Source of the DNA: DASUTB01 sp036374835
Lineage (GTDB): Bacteria; Actinomycetota; Actinomycetes; Jiangellales; Jiangellaceae
DNA length: 51,579 nt
Direction of reading: 5' to 3'
Assembly (NCBI GenBank): GCA_036374835.1
Contig: DASUTB010000103.1
Coordinates: forward strand, 1-51,579
Numbering within the stretch: position 1 is the stretch's first letter; each line of letters starts with the position of its first letter. A model generated the notes under the pieces. It was given only the letters and a program-made list of their open reading frames with translations, ran no database searches and was not told where the DNA came from. This document shows, one piece after another, positions 1-8,155 of this stretch. The position numbers and the translations under genes are program-made.

Positions 1-1087
1 TGTAGACGCCGGCCACCGGATCGGCGTAGACGACGTCGAGCGCACCGCCGGTGGTCGCGTGCGCGTCGCCGAAGCTCGCGACGTCGACTCCGAGCAGCTT
101 GAGCTTGGTGGCCGTGTCCGCCCCGGTGAACGACGCGCTGCCGCCGGTGAGCCGATCGGCGACGACCTCGGCCATGTCGTGGCCGGGCGCCACCAATCCG
201 TACATGGTGCCACCGGCGAGAGCACACTCGCCGATCGCCCACACGTCCGGATCGGAGGTGCGGCACGCCTCGTCGACCACGACGCCGCCGCCGTCGCCGA
301 CCTCGAGGCCGCAGTCGCGGGCCAACTGATCGCGTGGACGGATGCCTGCGGAGAACACCACGAGGCCGACGTCGATCGACGTGTCGTCGGCGAACGTCAT
401 CCGCAGCGCGTCCCCGTCCGGTGACAGGTCGATGCGGGAGGTTGCGGTGTCGACGTGAACGCCGATGCCCAACGCCTCGATCTGCCGGCGCAGCACCTCA
501 CCACCACCGGCATCGAGCTGGGCAGGCATCAGCCGCGGCGCGAACTCGATGACGTGGGTGTCCAGGCCGAGCGACCGAAGCGCGTTCGCCGCCTCCAAGC
601 CGAGCAGCCCACCGCCGACAACCGCTCCGGTGCCGACCCGAGCCGCCTGAGTCCGGATGGCGTCCAGGTCCTCGATGGTGCGGTAGACGAAGCATCCGGG
701 CAGATCCGCGCCGGGAATCGGCGGGACGAACGGATCGGAGCCGGTGGCCAGCACAAGCGCGTCGTAGCCGACGACCCGGCCGGCCGCAGAGGTCACGGTC
801 TTTCCGTCCCGGTCCACGGCGATGACCGGGTCGTCCAGGTGCAGCACGCAGTGCTCGTCGTAGCAGCCGTCCGGCACGAGGTTGAGCTCGTCGGCGGTGG
901 CTCCGGTCAGGTAGGACGTGAGGGCGACCCGGTCGTAGGCCGGGCGCGGCTCTTCGCCGAACACCGTGATCGACCAGCGACGATCGTTGTCGAGCTTGCG
1001 CACCGACTCGACGAGTCGCTGCCCGACCGGCCCGTTGCCCACCACCACCAGCCGCCCCCGCTGATCACCGGCACTTTTCACACTCAT
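1..1087 (-). CDS. nirB: Nitrite reductase [NAD(P)H] large subunit, N-terminal part (runs off the window)
   Basis: Reduces nitrite to ammonium in the cytoplasm in the assimilatory pathway. About 362 residues are visible; the rest, including the siroheme and 4Fe-4S part, lies beyond the window edge. The visible part is an FAD/NAD(P)-dependent pyridine nucleotide-disulfide oxidoreductase fold: LVVVGNGPVGQ dinucleotide motif near residue 13, LVLATGS near residue 90, a second nucleotide motif AVVGGGLLGLEAA near residue 145, and an FAD-binding WAIGECA segment near residue 290. It is last in the nitrate/nitrite operon, 41 bases after the preceding stop. The ATG at 1087 lies in the loop of a perfect inverted repeat and has no clear ribosome binding site; a GTG two codons later is possible. 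The family is clear; distinguishing full NirB from a stand-alone reductase relies on context, because the C-terminus is missing. Confidence 0.8.
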   Translation of the reverse strand, partial: MSVKSAGDQRGRLVVVGNGPVGQRLVESVRKLDNDRRWSITVFGEEPRPAYDRVALTSYLTGATADELNLVPDGCYDEHCVLHLDDPVIAVDRDGKTVTSAAGRVVGYDALVLATGSDPFVPPIPGADLPGCFVYRTIEDLDAIRTQAARVGTGAVVGGGLLGLEAANALRSLGLDTHVIEFAPRLMPAQLDAGGGEVLRRQIEALGIGVHVDTATSRIDLSPDGDALRMTFADDTSIDVGLVVFSAGIRPRDQLARDCGLEVGDGGGVVVDEACRTSDPDVWAIGECALAGGTMYGLVAPGHDMAEVVADRLTGGSASFTGADTATKLKLLGVDVASFGDAHATTGGALDVVYADPVAGVY

Positions 1088-1110
1088 GGTGCTGAAAGTG
1101 CCGGTGATCA
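1062..1110. repeat. Perfect 16-bp inverted repeat across the nirB start codon
   Basis: Left arm TGATCACCGGCACTTT at 1062–1077, right arm AAAGTGCCGGTGATCA at 1095–1110, loop 1078–1094. The arms match 16 of 16. The nirB ATG (1085–1087) lies in the loop, so mRNA folding would present or hide the start region. It could be an mRNA control hairpin, an operator or a copy of a dispersed palindrome. Only one copy was seen in this window. Confidence 0.85.
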
Positions 1111-1128
1111 TGGGGGAGTGGGCCCATG

Positions 1129-2595
1129 TCATAGGGCGACCTCCAAACTCTCGGCCTGTTGCACCAGAGCGTCGACGTCGCCGGCGCAGCTGCCGCAGCC
1201 TGTTGTCGCGCGGGTCGCCACGGCCACCTCACCGGCCGTGCGCGCGCCGTCGGCGCAGGCTGCCCGCACCTCACCGCAGGACACGCCGTTGCACCGGCAC
1301 ACGACCGCGTCGTCCGGCAGGTCGGTGACGTTCGACGCCACGCCTGCGTCCAGCACACCCGGAAAGATGAGCGCTCGCCGGTCGTGCGGTACCACCGCGT
1401 CCCGGTCGTAGAGCTGAATGACCGTGCCGGCGGTGTCCGTCTCGCCAAGCATGATCGCGCCGGTGACGCGATCGTCCTGGATCACGATCTTCTGATACGT
1501 GCCGCGCGCCGGGTCGGCGAACGAGATCACTTCGGACGTGTCGTCCGCGGCCGCCGTGCCGTTCAGGTCCGCGTCGCCCAGCGTGGCCAGGTCGACGCCG
1601 GCCGCCTTGAGCCGGGTCACGACCCGCGACCCGCTGTACCGAGCGTCGCCGCCGGTCAGGATGTCGGCCAGCACCGCCGCCTGCTCCCATGCCGGCGCCA
1701 CCAGGCCGTACACCTGATCGTCGTACTGCGAACACTCACCGATCGCATGGATTCGCGGGTCGGTGACGGACGTGAGCCGGTCGTCGACGACGATCGCGTG
1801 CTCCACCTCGAGTCCGGCCGAGACGGCAACGTCGGTGTTCGCCCGCACACCGCAGGCGACGATGACCAGGTCGGCCGGCACGCACGTCCCGTCGTCGAGT
1901 TCGAGCGTTCGCTCGGCCGGTTCACCGTTTCCGTGCCACGCCACGGCCTGGCGGTTCAGCAGCACTCGCATACCGAGGGCGGCTATGGTGCGAGCCAGGA
2001 CGCGACCTGCGGCCTCGTCGAGTTGGCGCTCCATGAGCCGACCCACCGGGTGCACCACCGTTACGTCGACGCCGCGCCCGGCCAGGCCGCGGGCCGCCTC
2101 CAGCCCGAGCAGCCCGCCGCCGAGCACGACGGCCCGCCGCACCGGCTGCCGTGCGGACTCCAGCCGCCGGGTGATCGCTCGGCAGTCGGCGAGGGTGCGG
2201 AACACCGCCACGCCGTCGGCGAGCCCGCCGTCGGCGAGCAGGAGCCCGTCGACGGGAGGGATCCACGGCCGGCTTCCGGTCGCCAGTACGAGGTGGTCGT
2301 ACTCGAAGGTGTCGCCGTTGTTCGTGTGAGCCCACCGGTTCGCCCGGTTGATCCGGGTCACCTCGACGCCGGTGTGCAGGTCGACGTCCTCGGCCGCGTA
2401 CCAAGCCGACGGCACCACCTCGACCTCGGCCGGGGTGAGCGCACCGGCCAGCACCGAGGACAGCAGGATCCGGTTGTACGCCACCTCGCTCTCGGCGCTC
2501 AGGACGGTGACCTCGTGCTCCGGGTCGCGAGCGCGCAACTCTTGCACGAAGCGGGCGCCTGCCATGCCGTGCCCCACCACGACCACTCGGCTCAT
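1129..2595 (-). CDS. FAD-dependent oxidoreductase with BFD-like [2Fe-2S] domain, nitrate reductase electron-transfer subunit
   Basis: A 488-residue flavoprotein that probably passes electrons from NAD(P)H to the neighbouring nitrate reductase, the role of the NasB/NasC-type small subunits of other bacteria. It begins with an FAD motif (VVVVGHGMAGARF), has a second nucleotide-binding motif (VVLGGGLLGLEAARGLAGRG, about residue 150) and an FAD-binding IHAIGECSQ segment. It ends with a BFD-like [2Fe-2S] domain with four cysteines, VCRCNG followed by TTGCGSC. It resembles the N-terminal half of nirB next door, so the two are probable paralogues. The start at 2595 follows GGAAGGAG and overlaps the nasA stop by ATGA, suggesting translational coupling. 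Exact naming differs between organisms. Confidence 0.82.
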   Translation of the reverse strand: MSRVVVVGHGMAGARFVQELRARDPEHEVTVLSAESEVAYNRILLSSVLAGALTPAEVEVVPSAWYAAEDVDLHTGVEVTRINRANRWAHTNNGDTFEYDHLVLATGSRPWIPPVDGLLLADGGLADGVAVFRTLADCRAITRRLESARQPVRRAVVLGGGLLGLEAARGLAGRGVDVTVVHPVGRLMERQLDEAAGRVLARTIAALGMRVLLNRQAVAWHGNGEPAERTLELDDGTCVPADLVIVACGVRANTDVAVSAGLEVEHAIVVDDRLTSVTDPRIHAIGECSQYDDQVYGLVAPAWEQAAVLADILTGGDARYSGSRVVTRLKAAGVDLATLGDADLNGTAAADDTSEVISFADPARGTYQKIVIQDDRVTGAIMLGETDTAGTVIQLYDRDAVVPHDRRALIFPGVLDAGVASNVTDLPDDAVVCRCNGVSCGEVRAACADGARTAGEVAVATRATTGCGSCAGDVDALVQQAESLEVAL

Positions 2596-4739
2596 GTCGT
2601 CTCCTTCCTGCCGGCGGGTTCGAGTCGCACCGCGCACACCTTGAACTCCGGCATCTTCGAGACCGGGTCGAGCGCGGCGTTCGTCACCTGGTTCACCGCC
2701 TGCTCGCCGCCCCAGTGGAACGGCATGAAGACGGTGTCGGGACGGGCACTGGTCGTGACCCGTACGGTGCCTACCGCCGTGCCGCGCCTACTGACCAGCC
2801 GCGCATCGTCGCCATCGGCAAGGCCGCAGCGATCTGCCAGGTCGGGATGGACCTCGATCAGTGGTGCGCCGGCCTTGGCGTTCAGCCGCTCGACCAGCCG
2901 GGTCTGCGCACCGCTCTGGTAGTGCTGGAGGATCCGGCCGGTGGTGAGGTGGACGGGGTAGTCGGGGTCGACGTCCTCGGCCGCCGGTCGGTGATCGACG
3001 GGGAACAAGCGCGCCCGTCCGTCCGGTGTCGCGAAGCGATCGGCGAACAGCCGCGGCGTCCCCGGGTGGCCGTTCGACGGGCAGGGCCAGAACACTCCGC
3101 CCTCGGCGTCGATCCGCCGCCACGAGATGCCCGAGTAGTCGGCGATACCGCCCTTGCTGGCGAGCCGAAGCTCATCGAAGACGACCTCAGGATCGGCGTC
3201 GAAGTGCGCTCCGGCGCCGAGTCGCGCGGCGAGGTCGGCGAGGACCTCGAGTTCGGCACGCACACCGGGCGGCGGCGCCATGGCGCGGCGACGGCGGATG
3301 ACGCGTCCTTCGAGGTTGGTCATGGTGCCGTCCTCTTCGGCCCACTGCGCGACCGGAAGGACGACGTCCGCCAGTGCTGCCGTCTCGGACAGCACGACAT
3401 CGCATACAACCAGCAGGTCGAGACTGGCGAGCCGGTCGGCGACGAGCCGTCCGTTGGGTGAGGAGACCACGACGTTGGTGCCGTGTACGAGGAGTGCGCG
3501 CGGCCCGCCGTCCGTTCCGAGGCTGTCGATGAGTTCGTAGGCGGACGGGCCGGGCCCTGGCAAGTCGTCGGGATCGACGCCCCAGACCGATGCCACATGC
3601 TTGCGAGCGGCCGGGTCGTCGATACGACGGTATCCCGGCAGTTGGTCGGACTTCTGGCCGTGTTCGCGACCGCCCTGCCCATTGCCCTGCCCTGTTACGC
3701 AGCCGAAACCGCTGCGCTCGCGGCCCGGTAGCCCCAGCGACAGCGCCAGGTTGATCAGCGCGGTGACGGTGTCGGTTCCCTTGCTGTGCTGCTCGGCACC
3801 GCGTGCGGTGAGGATGACGGCGCCACCACGACGAGCGGCCTCGCCCAGAACACGTGCCGTCTCTCGTTGGGCGCGGACCCCCACGCCGGTGACCCGCTCG
3901 GTCCGTTCCGGCCACCAAAGCGCTGCGACCCGCCAGACGTCGTCGAACCCGATGGTGCGCTCGGCGATGTACTCGCGGTCGAGATATCCGGCGGTAACGA
4001 CCAGATGCAGTAGGCCCAACGCCAGCGCGAGATCGGTGCCCGGAGAGGGCTGCAGATGTACGTCGGCCAGTTCGGCGGTGGACGTGCGACGCGGGTCTGC
4101 GACGACGAGCGTGCCACCGTTGCGCTGCATCGCCACGAGATGCGAGATGAACGGTGGCATCGTCTCGGCCAAGTTGCCGCCCATGAGCAGCACGGATCCG
4201 GTTCGGTCCAGGTCCGCCAGCGGGAACGGCAGGCCGCGGTCGATGCCGAACGCCCGGTTGCCGGCCGCGGCCGCGGACGACATGCAGTACCGGCCGTTGT
4301 AGTCGATGTTCCTCGTCCGCAACGCCACGCGGGCGAACTTGCCGAGTTGGTACGCCTTCTCGTTGGTCAGCCCGCCGCCGCCCAGTACCGCCACCGCATC
4401 CCGGCCTCCGGCGTGCTGCGCTCGTCGAATGCCGTCGGTGACGGCCGCCAGCGCCGCGTCCCAGCTCGCCGGACGCTGTTCACCCGCGGAGTCTCTGATG
4501 AGTGGTGTGGTCAGCCGTCCCGGCGAATCGAGCAGTTCGGCCGCCGTCCAGCCCTTCTGGCACAGACCCCCACGGTTGGTCGGGAAGTCCAGCGGCGCGA
4601 CGTCCGCCGTCCCTCCCGGACCACCGTGCACGGCCATCGCGCACTGCAGCGCACAGTACGGGCAGTGCGTCGGTGTGGACGTCGGGCCGCTCATGGCAAC
4701 CACGCTGCCCGGCGGCCGTTTCTCCATCGACTCGCGCAT
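2592..4739 (-). CDS. nasA: Assimilatory nitrate reductase catalytic subunit (molybdopterin)
   Basis: Reduces nitrate to nitrite in the cytoplasm using bis-MGD molybdenum and one 4Fe-4S cluster. The N-terminus has the cluster motif CPYCALQC followed by GLCQKG. The middle has typical molybdopterin oxidoreductase segments, for example a VLLMGGNLAETMPP stretch, VVADPRRT and GFGCVTGQGNGQGGREHG. The C-terminus is the usual molydopterin-dinucleotide-binding domain (DYPVHLTTGRILQHYQSG and a final MPFHWGGEQAVNQ). No Tat signal is seen, as expected for the assimilatory enzyme. It lies 23 bases after narK and overlaps the electron-transfer subunit. The first ATG (4739) has no good ribosome site; an in-frame ATG 15 codons later (MSGPTSTP) is an alternative start. 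Confidence 0.88.
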   Translation of the reverse strand: MRESMEKRPPGSVVAMSGPTSTPTHCPYCALQCAMAVHGGPGGTADVAPLDFPTNRGGLCQKGWTAAELLDSPGRLTTPLIRDSAGEQRPASWDAALAAVTDGIRRAQHAGGRDAVAVLGGGGLTNEKAYQLGKFARVALRTRNIDYNGRYCMSSAAAAGNRAFGIDRGLPFPLADLDRTGSVLLMGGNLAETMPPFISHLVAMQRNGGTLVVADPRRTSTAELADVHLQPSPGTDLALALGLLHLVVTAGYLDREYIAERTIGFDDVWRVAALWWPERTERVTGVGVRAQRETARVLGEAARRGGAVILTARGAEQHSKGTDTVTALINLALSLGLPGRERSGFGCVTGQGNGQGGREHGQKSDQLPGYRRIDDPAARKHVASVWGVDPDDLPGPGPSAYELIDSLGTDGGPRALLVHGTNVVVSSPNGRLVADRLASLDLLVVCDVVLSETAALADVVLPVAQWAEEDGTMTNLEGRVIRRRRAMAPPPGVRAELEVLADLAARLGAGAHFDADPEVVFDELRLASKGGIADYSGISWRRIDAEGGVFWPCPSNGHPGTPRLFADRFATPDGRARLFPVDHRPAAEDVDPDYPVHLTTGRILQHYQSGAQTRLVERLNAKAGAPLIEVHPDLADRCGLADGDDARLVSRRGTAVGTVRVTTSARPDTVFMPFHWGGEQAVNQVTNAALDPVSKMPEFKVCAVRLEPAGRKETT

Positions 4740-4762
4740 GTTACGGGCGGGCTAAATGGACA

Positions 4763-6190
4763 TCACGCCGGCGAATCGCCGCTGGTGCGGAGATAGTTCC
4801 ACCACGTCGCGGCTCCGCACGCAACGTAGTAGCCGAGGAAGATCATGAAGGCCGTGGCGATCGCGTCCCGCGGCACCGTTCCGTCGTTGAGCAGGCCGAG
4901 GACGCCGAACGTCGCGACGATGATGAAACCACCGAAGGCGCCGGCGGCTGAGGACAGGCCGATCACAGCCGCCGCCTCGGTCCGTCCGGTGGCGAGCGCG
5001 GACGCTCGTTCGGCGACACTGGCTGGACGCAGCCTGCCGAGTGCTTGCCGCTGGAAGATGACGGGGATCATCCGGAACGTCGATCCGTTGCCGATCCCCG
5101 TCGTTACGAAGACGATCAGGAAGGCGATCAGGAAGAGCGGCCACGCGGCCGTGCGAACCGCGATGATCACCGCCACGGTGCCGGCGCCCATTGCCACGAA
5201 GTTCCAGAACGTCACCCGCGACCCGCCGATCCGGTCGGACAGCCAACCGCCGAATGGACGGGCCGCCGATCCCACGAGCGCCCCGAGGAAGGCGAAGTTC
5301 GCCACCGGAACGTCCGGGAACTGCAGACCGATCAGCAACGGGAACGCCGCCGAGAATCCGATGAACGAGCCGAAGGTGCCGATGTAGAGCCACGACATGA
5401 TCCACGTGTGCCGGTACCGCACGACCTTGATCTGTTCGGAGAAACTGGCCAGCGACACCGACAAGTTGTCCATGAAGAACCAGGCGCACCCTGCGGCCAC
5501 CAGACCGAAGATCGCCCACGCCCAGCCGGCGCGCGCGAGGTCGACGCCGTCGCTGCCGACCGCCACCAAGCCGAACAGCCCGCCCGCCCCGACGATCAGC
5601 GGCAGGCCGAGTTGGATGACCGAGACGCCGACGTTGCCGCCTGCCGCGTTGAGCCCGAGCGCAAGACCCTTCTTCCGGTCGGGGTAGAAGAAGCTGATGT
5701 TGGTCATGCTCGACGCGAAGTTGCCGCCGCCGAATCCTGCGGTCGCCGCGATCAGGATGAACGCCCAGTACGGGGTGGCCGGATTGCTTACCGCGAGCGC
5801 GAGCAGCACCGTCGGGATCAGCAACAGGAGCCCGCTGACCGTCGTCCAGTTCCGCCCGCCGAACTTGGGCACCGCGAACGTGTAGGGGATGCGCAACGTC
5901 GAACCGACGAGGTTGGGCACCGCGACGAGGAAGAACATCTGCGCCGCGCTGAACCCGAACTCATAGTGGGCGACCAGCAACGCCGCGGAGATGCTCCATA
6001 GCAGCCACACCGAGAACGCGATGTTCTCGGCGAAGATGGAGAAGATCAGGTTGCGGCGTGCGACGCGTTTGCCGGTACTCTCCCAGAACTGATCGTTCTC
6101 CGGCTCCCAGTAGTCGAGCCAGCGACCCCCGCGTCGGCGGCGTCCGGTGGCAGCCCGGCGGCTTCTGGTGAGTGTGGTCGCGTCGGTCAT
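4763..6190 (-). CDS. narK: Nitrate/nitrite MFS transporter NarK
   Basis: A 475-residue major facilitator protein of about 12 membrane segments that imports nitrate or exchanges nitrate and nitrite. It has a basic cytoplasmic N-terminus (RSRRAATGRRRRGGRW) and both nitrate-signature motifs of the NarK/NNP family: GFGGGNFASSMTNISFFYP in the first half and GIGNGSTFRMIPVIF in the second. The ATG at 6190 follows ACGGAGG at good spacing. It is first in the operon narK–nasA–reductase subunit–nirB, supplying substrate to the downstream enzymes. No regulator gene for this operon is visible inside the window and I could not identify a GlnR-type box with confidence. Confidence 0.92.
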   Translation of the reverse strand: MTDATTLTRSRRAATGRRRRGGRWLDYWEPENDQFWESTGKRVARRNLIFSIFAENIAFSVWLLWSISAALLVAHYEFGFSAAQMFFLVAVPNLVGSTLRIPYTFAVPKFGGRNWTTVSGLLLLIPTVLLALAVSNPATPYWAFILIAATAGFGGGNFASSMTNISFFYPDRKKGLALGLNAAGGNVGVSVIQLGLPLIVGAGGLFGLVAVGSDGVDLARAGWAWAIFGLVAAGCAWFFMDNLSVSLASFSEQIKVVRYRHTWIMSWLYIGTFGSFIGFSAAFPLLIGLQFPDVPVANFAFLGALVGSAARPFGGWLSDRIGGSRVTFWNFVAMGAGTVAVIIAVRTAAWPLFLIAFLIVFVTTGIGNGSTFRMIPVIFQRQALGRLRPASVAERASALATGRTEAAAVIGLSSAAGAFGGFIIVATFGVLGLLNDGTVPRDAIATAFMIFLGYYVACGAATWWNYLRTSGDSPA

Positions 6191-6322
6191 GTCGGCCTCC
6201 GTATGGTCGGATGGCCGTTGACGTTAGGAGCGCCGCATTTCGGTTGTGTCGCCCACGTGACGCGGGTGTGTCAACGTCCGCTCACCTCGCTGCGCGCGCG
6301 GGTGTGAGCCGGTGTCGCCGTC

Positions 6323-6751
6323 CTACTCAGGTTCGCCGTTTCGGACGCGTTCGCGTAGCTCGGCCATGAGCTGTTGCCAGTGCTCGGGACCGCCGGCTTC
6401 CATCTCCTCGGCACCTCGGCGGAGTTCGGGTGTCGTGGGCCGGTGCCGAGCGCCCCACGCGCCGAGGGTGACGAGTACCGGCACCAATTGGATGGCCGGC
6501 TCGGCTAGCCGGTACGTGGTCGGCCTACCGCGACCTCGTTCGTGTTTGGTCAGCAGCCCGGCGTCGACAAGCCTGCGCAGACGGTCGGTGAGGATATTCG
6601 ACGCGATCCCTTCCTTGAGCCCGGATTGCAACTGCCGGAATTGGCAACTGCCGCCGAACACCATGTCGCGCAGGATCAGCAGCGACCACTTGTCCCCGAG
6701 CAACTCGACCGCCGCGTTGATCGGGCAGTCCGAGCGTGGTGCGTTGTCCAT
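6323..6751 (-). CDS. HxlR-family winged-helix transcriptional regulator
   Basis: A 142-residue DNA-binding protein. The N-terminal CPINAAVELLGDKWSLLILR segment is the hallmark of the HxlR family, including the cysteine that in some members senses electrophiles or oxidants. A winged helix follows (FRQLQSGLKEGIASNILTDR then LLTKHERGRGRPTTYRL). It is transcribed away from the NTF2-fold gene at 6846, and two related inverted repeats lie in the 94-base gap, so autoregulation and control of that neighbour are likely. The signal it responds to is unknown. Confidence 0.9.
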   Translation of the reverse strand: MDNAPRSDCPINAAVELLGDKWSLLILRDMVFGGSCQFRQLQSGLKEGIASNILTDRLRRLVDAGLLTKHERGRGRPTTYRLAEPAIQLVPVLVTLGAWGARHRPTTPELRRGAEEMEAGGPEHWQQLMAELRERVRNGEPE

Positions 6752-6772
6752 GCCTACCGACCTCCCACGGTG

Positions 6773-6787
6773 CTTGCATTATACAAG
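6773..6787. promoter_or_regulatory. Candidate HxlR operator, site 1
   Basis: CTTG-CATTATA-CAAG, an inverted repeat 22 bases upstream of the hxlR-type start codon. It shares its CTTG/CAAG half-sites with site 2 about 20 bases away. Assignment to the HxlR protein is inferred from position only. Confidence 0.5.
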
Positions 6788-6805
6788 TGGTGCGCATAGC
6801 TTAGT

Positions 6806-6822
6806 ACTTGCGAAACGCAAGT
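6806..6822. promoter_or_regulatory. Candidate HxlR operator, site 2
   Basis: ACTTGCG-AAA-CGCAAGT, a perfect 7-base inverted repeat ending 24 bases before the NTF2-like start codon. It lies between divergent genes and shares the ACTTG/CAAG half-site with site 1. Confidence 0.55.
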
Positions 6823-6845
6823 CCTAGGTAGGGAAAGCGAGCAGA

Positions 6846-7211
6846 ATGTCCGAGAACACGCGCACGGTCGAACGGTACCTTGACGGATTCCGGAAGAACG
6901 ATCATGACCAGATCCTCTCGTGCCTGACCGACGACATCGAGTGGACGGTCTTCGGCGCCTTCCATCTGACGGGGAAGAAGGCTTACGACGACGCGATCGA
7001 AGCACCGGGGTTCGTTCCCCCGCCCGAACTCCAGGTCGTCCGCATGGTGGAGCAGGACGATGTGGTGATGGCCGAGCTCACCGGCTCGGTGGAGCGCGAC
7101 ACCGGAGAGGTCATGCGCATGTCGATGGCAGAGGTCTTCGTCATGCGGGATGCCAAGATCGCAGAGCGGCGGGCATGGGTGATCGAGCTGAAGGAGAACC
7201 AGTTCCGCTGA
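6846..7211 (+). CDS. NTF2-like / SnoaL-type nuclear transport factor 2 fold protein
   Basis: A 121-residue small protein with the pattern of SnoaL-like NTF2 folds: an N-terminal helix (TVERYLDGFRKNDHDQILSC), LTDDIEWTVFG, then curved-sheet strands ending in VMRDAKIAERRAWVIEL. Such proteins bind or turn over small hydrophobic ligands, or are structural; no catalytic residues can be assigned by eye. It is divergent from the HxlR regulator with candidate operators between them, so it is probably the regulator's target. Substrate unknown. Confidence 0.8.
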   Translation: MSENTRTVERYLDGFRKNDHDQILSCLTDDIEWTVFGAFHLTGKKAYDDAIEAPGFVPPPELQVVRMVEQDDVVMAELTGSVERDTGEVMRMSMAEVFVMRDAKIAERRAWVIELKENQFR

Positions 7212-7301
7212 CCCGGTAGGCCGGCCGGTCCGTGTCGTTCACGGCCGTCGGGTCGGGGGCGCAGCGCGGCCGGGACCGCTGCGCCCAAGCGGCGGCACAG
7301 A

Positions 7302-7547
7302 CTATGCCGGGGATTTGCGGATGTAGAAGACGAGGACGTCGTCTTCGGTGCCGGACGACAGCAGTTCGTGCCCGTTGTCCTCGGCCCACGCCGGCATGTC
7401 GCTCAGCGAGCCCTTGTCGGTCGCCAATACCTTGATCACCTGGCCGGGATCGAGCAGCTTCATCGCCTTGGTCGCCGCGAGGACTGGCATCGGGCACATC
7501 AGCCCGCGTGCGTCGACGACCTCATCGACCTTGATGTCCGTGTCCAT
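7302..7547 (-). CDS. TusA-like sulfur carrier (SirA/YedF family)
   Basis: An 81-residue sulfurtransferase of the TusA family, which carries a persulfide on a single cysteine. The active-site motif is ARGLMCPMPVL near residue 17, with the cysteine of the CPxP motif present. The ATG at 7547 follows GGAGG. It is the last gene of a minus-strand run with DsrE, TorD, molybdoenzyme subunits and ArsR, 35 bases after the DsrE-type gene. TusA–DsrE pairs are known in sulfur oxidisers, where they pass sulfane sulfur between proteins; the same role is inferred here rather than tRNA thiolation. Confidence 0.88.
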   Translation of the reverse strand: MDTDIKVDEVVDARGLMCPMPVLAATKAMKLLDPGQVIKVLATDKGSLSDMPAWAEDNGHELLSSGTEDDVLVFYIRKSPA

Positions 7548-7582
7548 TCCAGATTCCTCCGTTGCGTTGAGGGGTCTTTCGG

Positions 7583-8155
7583 TCAGATGAACAGCGTTAC
7601 CTGGGAGCGGCGCGCCTCGGACATGAACGCCGCCGCCCCGCCGAACTCCACGCCGTCGAGGAACTCGTCCTCCTTGTAGTCGAAGACGTCGACCGTCATC
7701 TGGCAGGCGATCAGCCGGACGTCGAGCTCCATCGCGGAGTCGAGCAGGGTACGGATATTGGCGACGTTGTTCTTGGCGAACTTCGACCGCATCATCTTGG
7801 AGGCCACCGTGAGCATGCCGGGCATGCCGGTGACGACGTCCGGCATCGGCACCGGCATCGGCATCGCCGGGTTGCCGACCGGGTCCACCTTGAGCTTGCG
7901 CTCGAAGTCGCGGTGGATGATGTTCAGGCCGTAGAAGGTGAAGAACACCGAGACGTCCATCCCGGCCGCCGCGGCCGCGTTGGCCAGGATGAGTGGCGGG
8001 TACGCCCAGTCCAGAGTTCCCTTCGAGGCGATGATCGCCGCCCTGCGGGACGCGGGGTTCTTGGCGAAGGCCTGCGTCACCTCCTCGCGGACGATGCGTC
8101 GTACGTCCTCCTCGGTCAGTGCCTGCGCCTCGGGCGCCGATATCTCAGTGGTCAT
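7583..8155 (-). CDS. DsrE/DsrF/DrsH-like family protein (DsrE2-type)
   Basis: A 190-residue DsrE-like protein. After a helical leader (LTEEDVRRIVREEVTQAF) comes the domain start RRAAIIASKGTLDWAYPPLI, an FFTFYGLNII strand typical of DsrE2 proteins, a methionine/proline-rich loop (PAMPMPVPMPDVVTGMPGM) and a single conserved-looking cysteine in DVRLIACQMTVDVF, likely the persulfide-carrying residue. Its start is inside the 3' end of the torD-like gene (11-base overlap) behind AAGGAG. It probably exchanges sulfur with the TusA protein encoded just downstream. Partner and direction of transfer are inferred. Confidence 0.87.
   Translation of the reverse strand: MTTEISAPEAQALTEEDVRRIVREEVTQAFAKNPASRRAAIIASKGTLDWAYPPLILANAAAAAGMDVSVFFTFYGLNIIHRDFERKLKVDPVGNPAMPMPVPMPDVVTGMPGMLTVASKMMRSKFAKNNVANIRTLLDSAMELDVRLIACQMTVDVFDYKEDEFLDGVEFGGAAAFMSEARRSQVTLFI

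Noticed and set aside
1159..2922. Open frame of 587 codons on the plus strand
   Set aside because: Antisense to the electron-transfer subunit and nasA, whose motifs are intact. No ribosome site or family resemblance.
6191..6322. Possible GlnR or NnaR box upstream of narK
   Set aside because: No sequence matched a known nitrogen-regulator consensus well enough to report.
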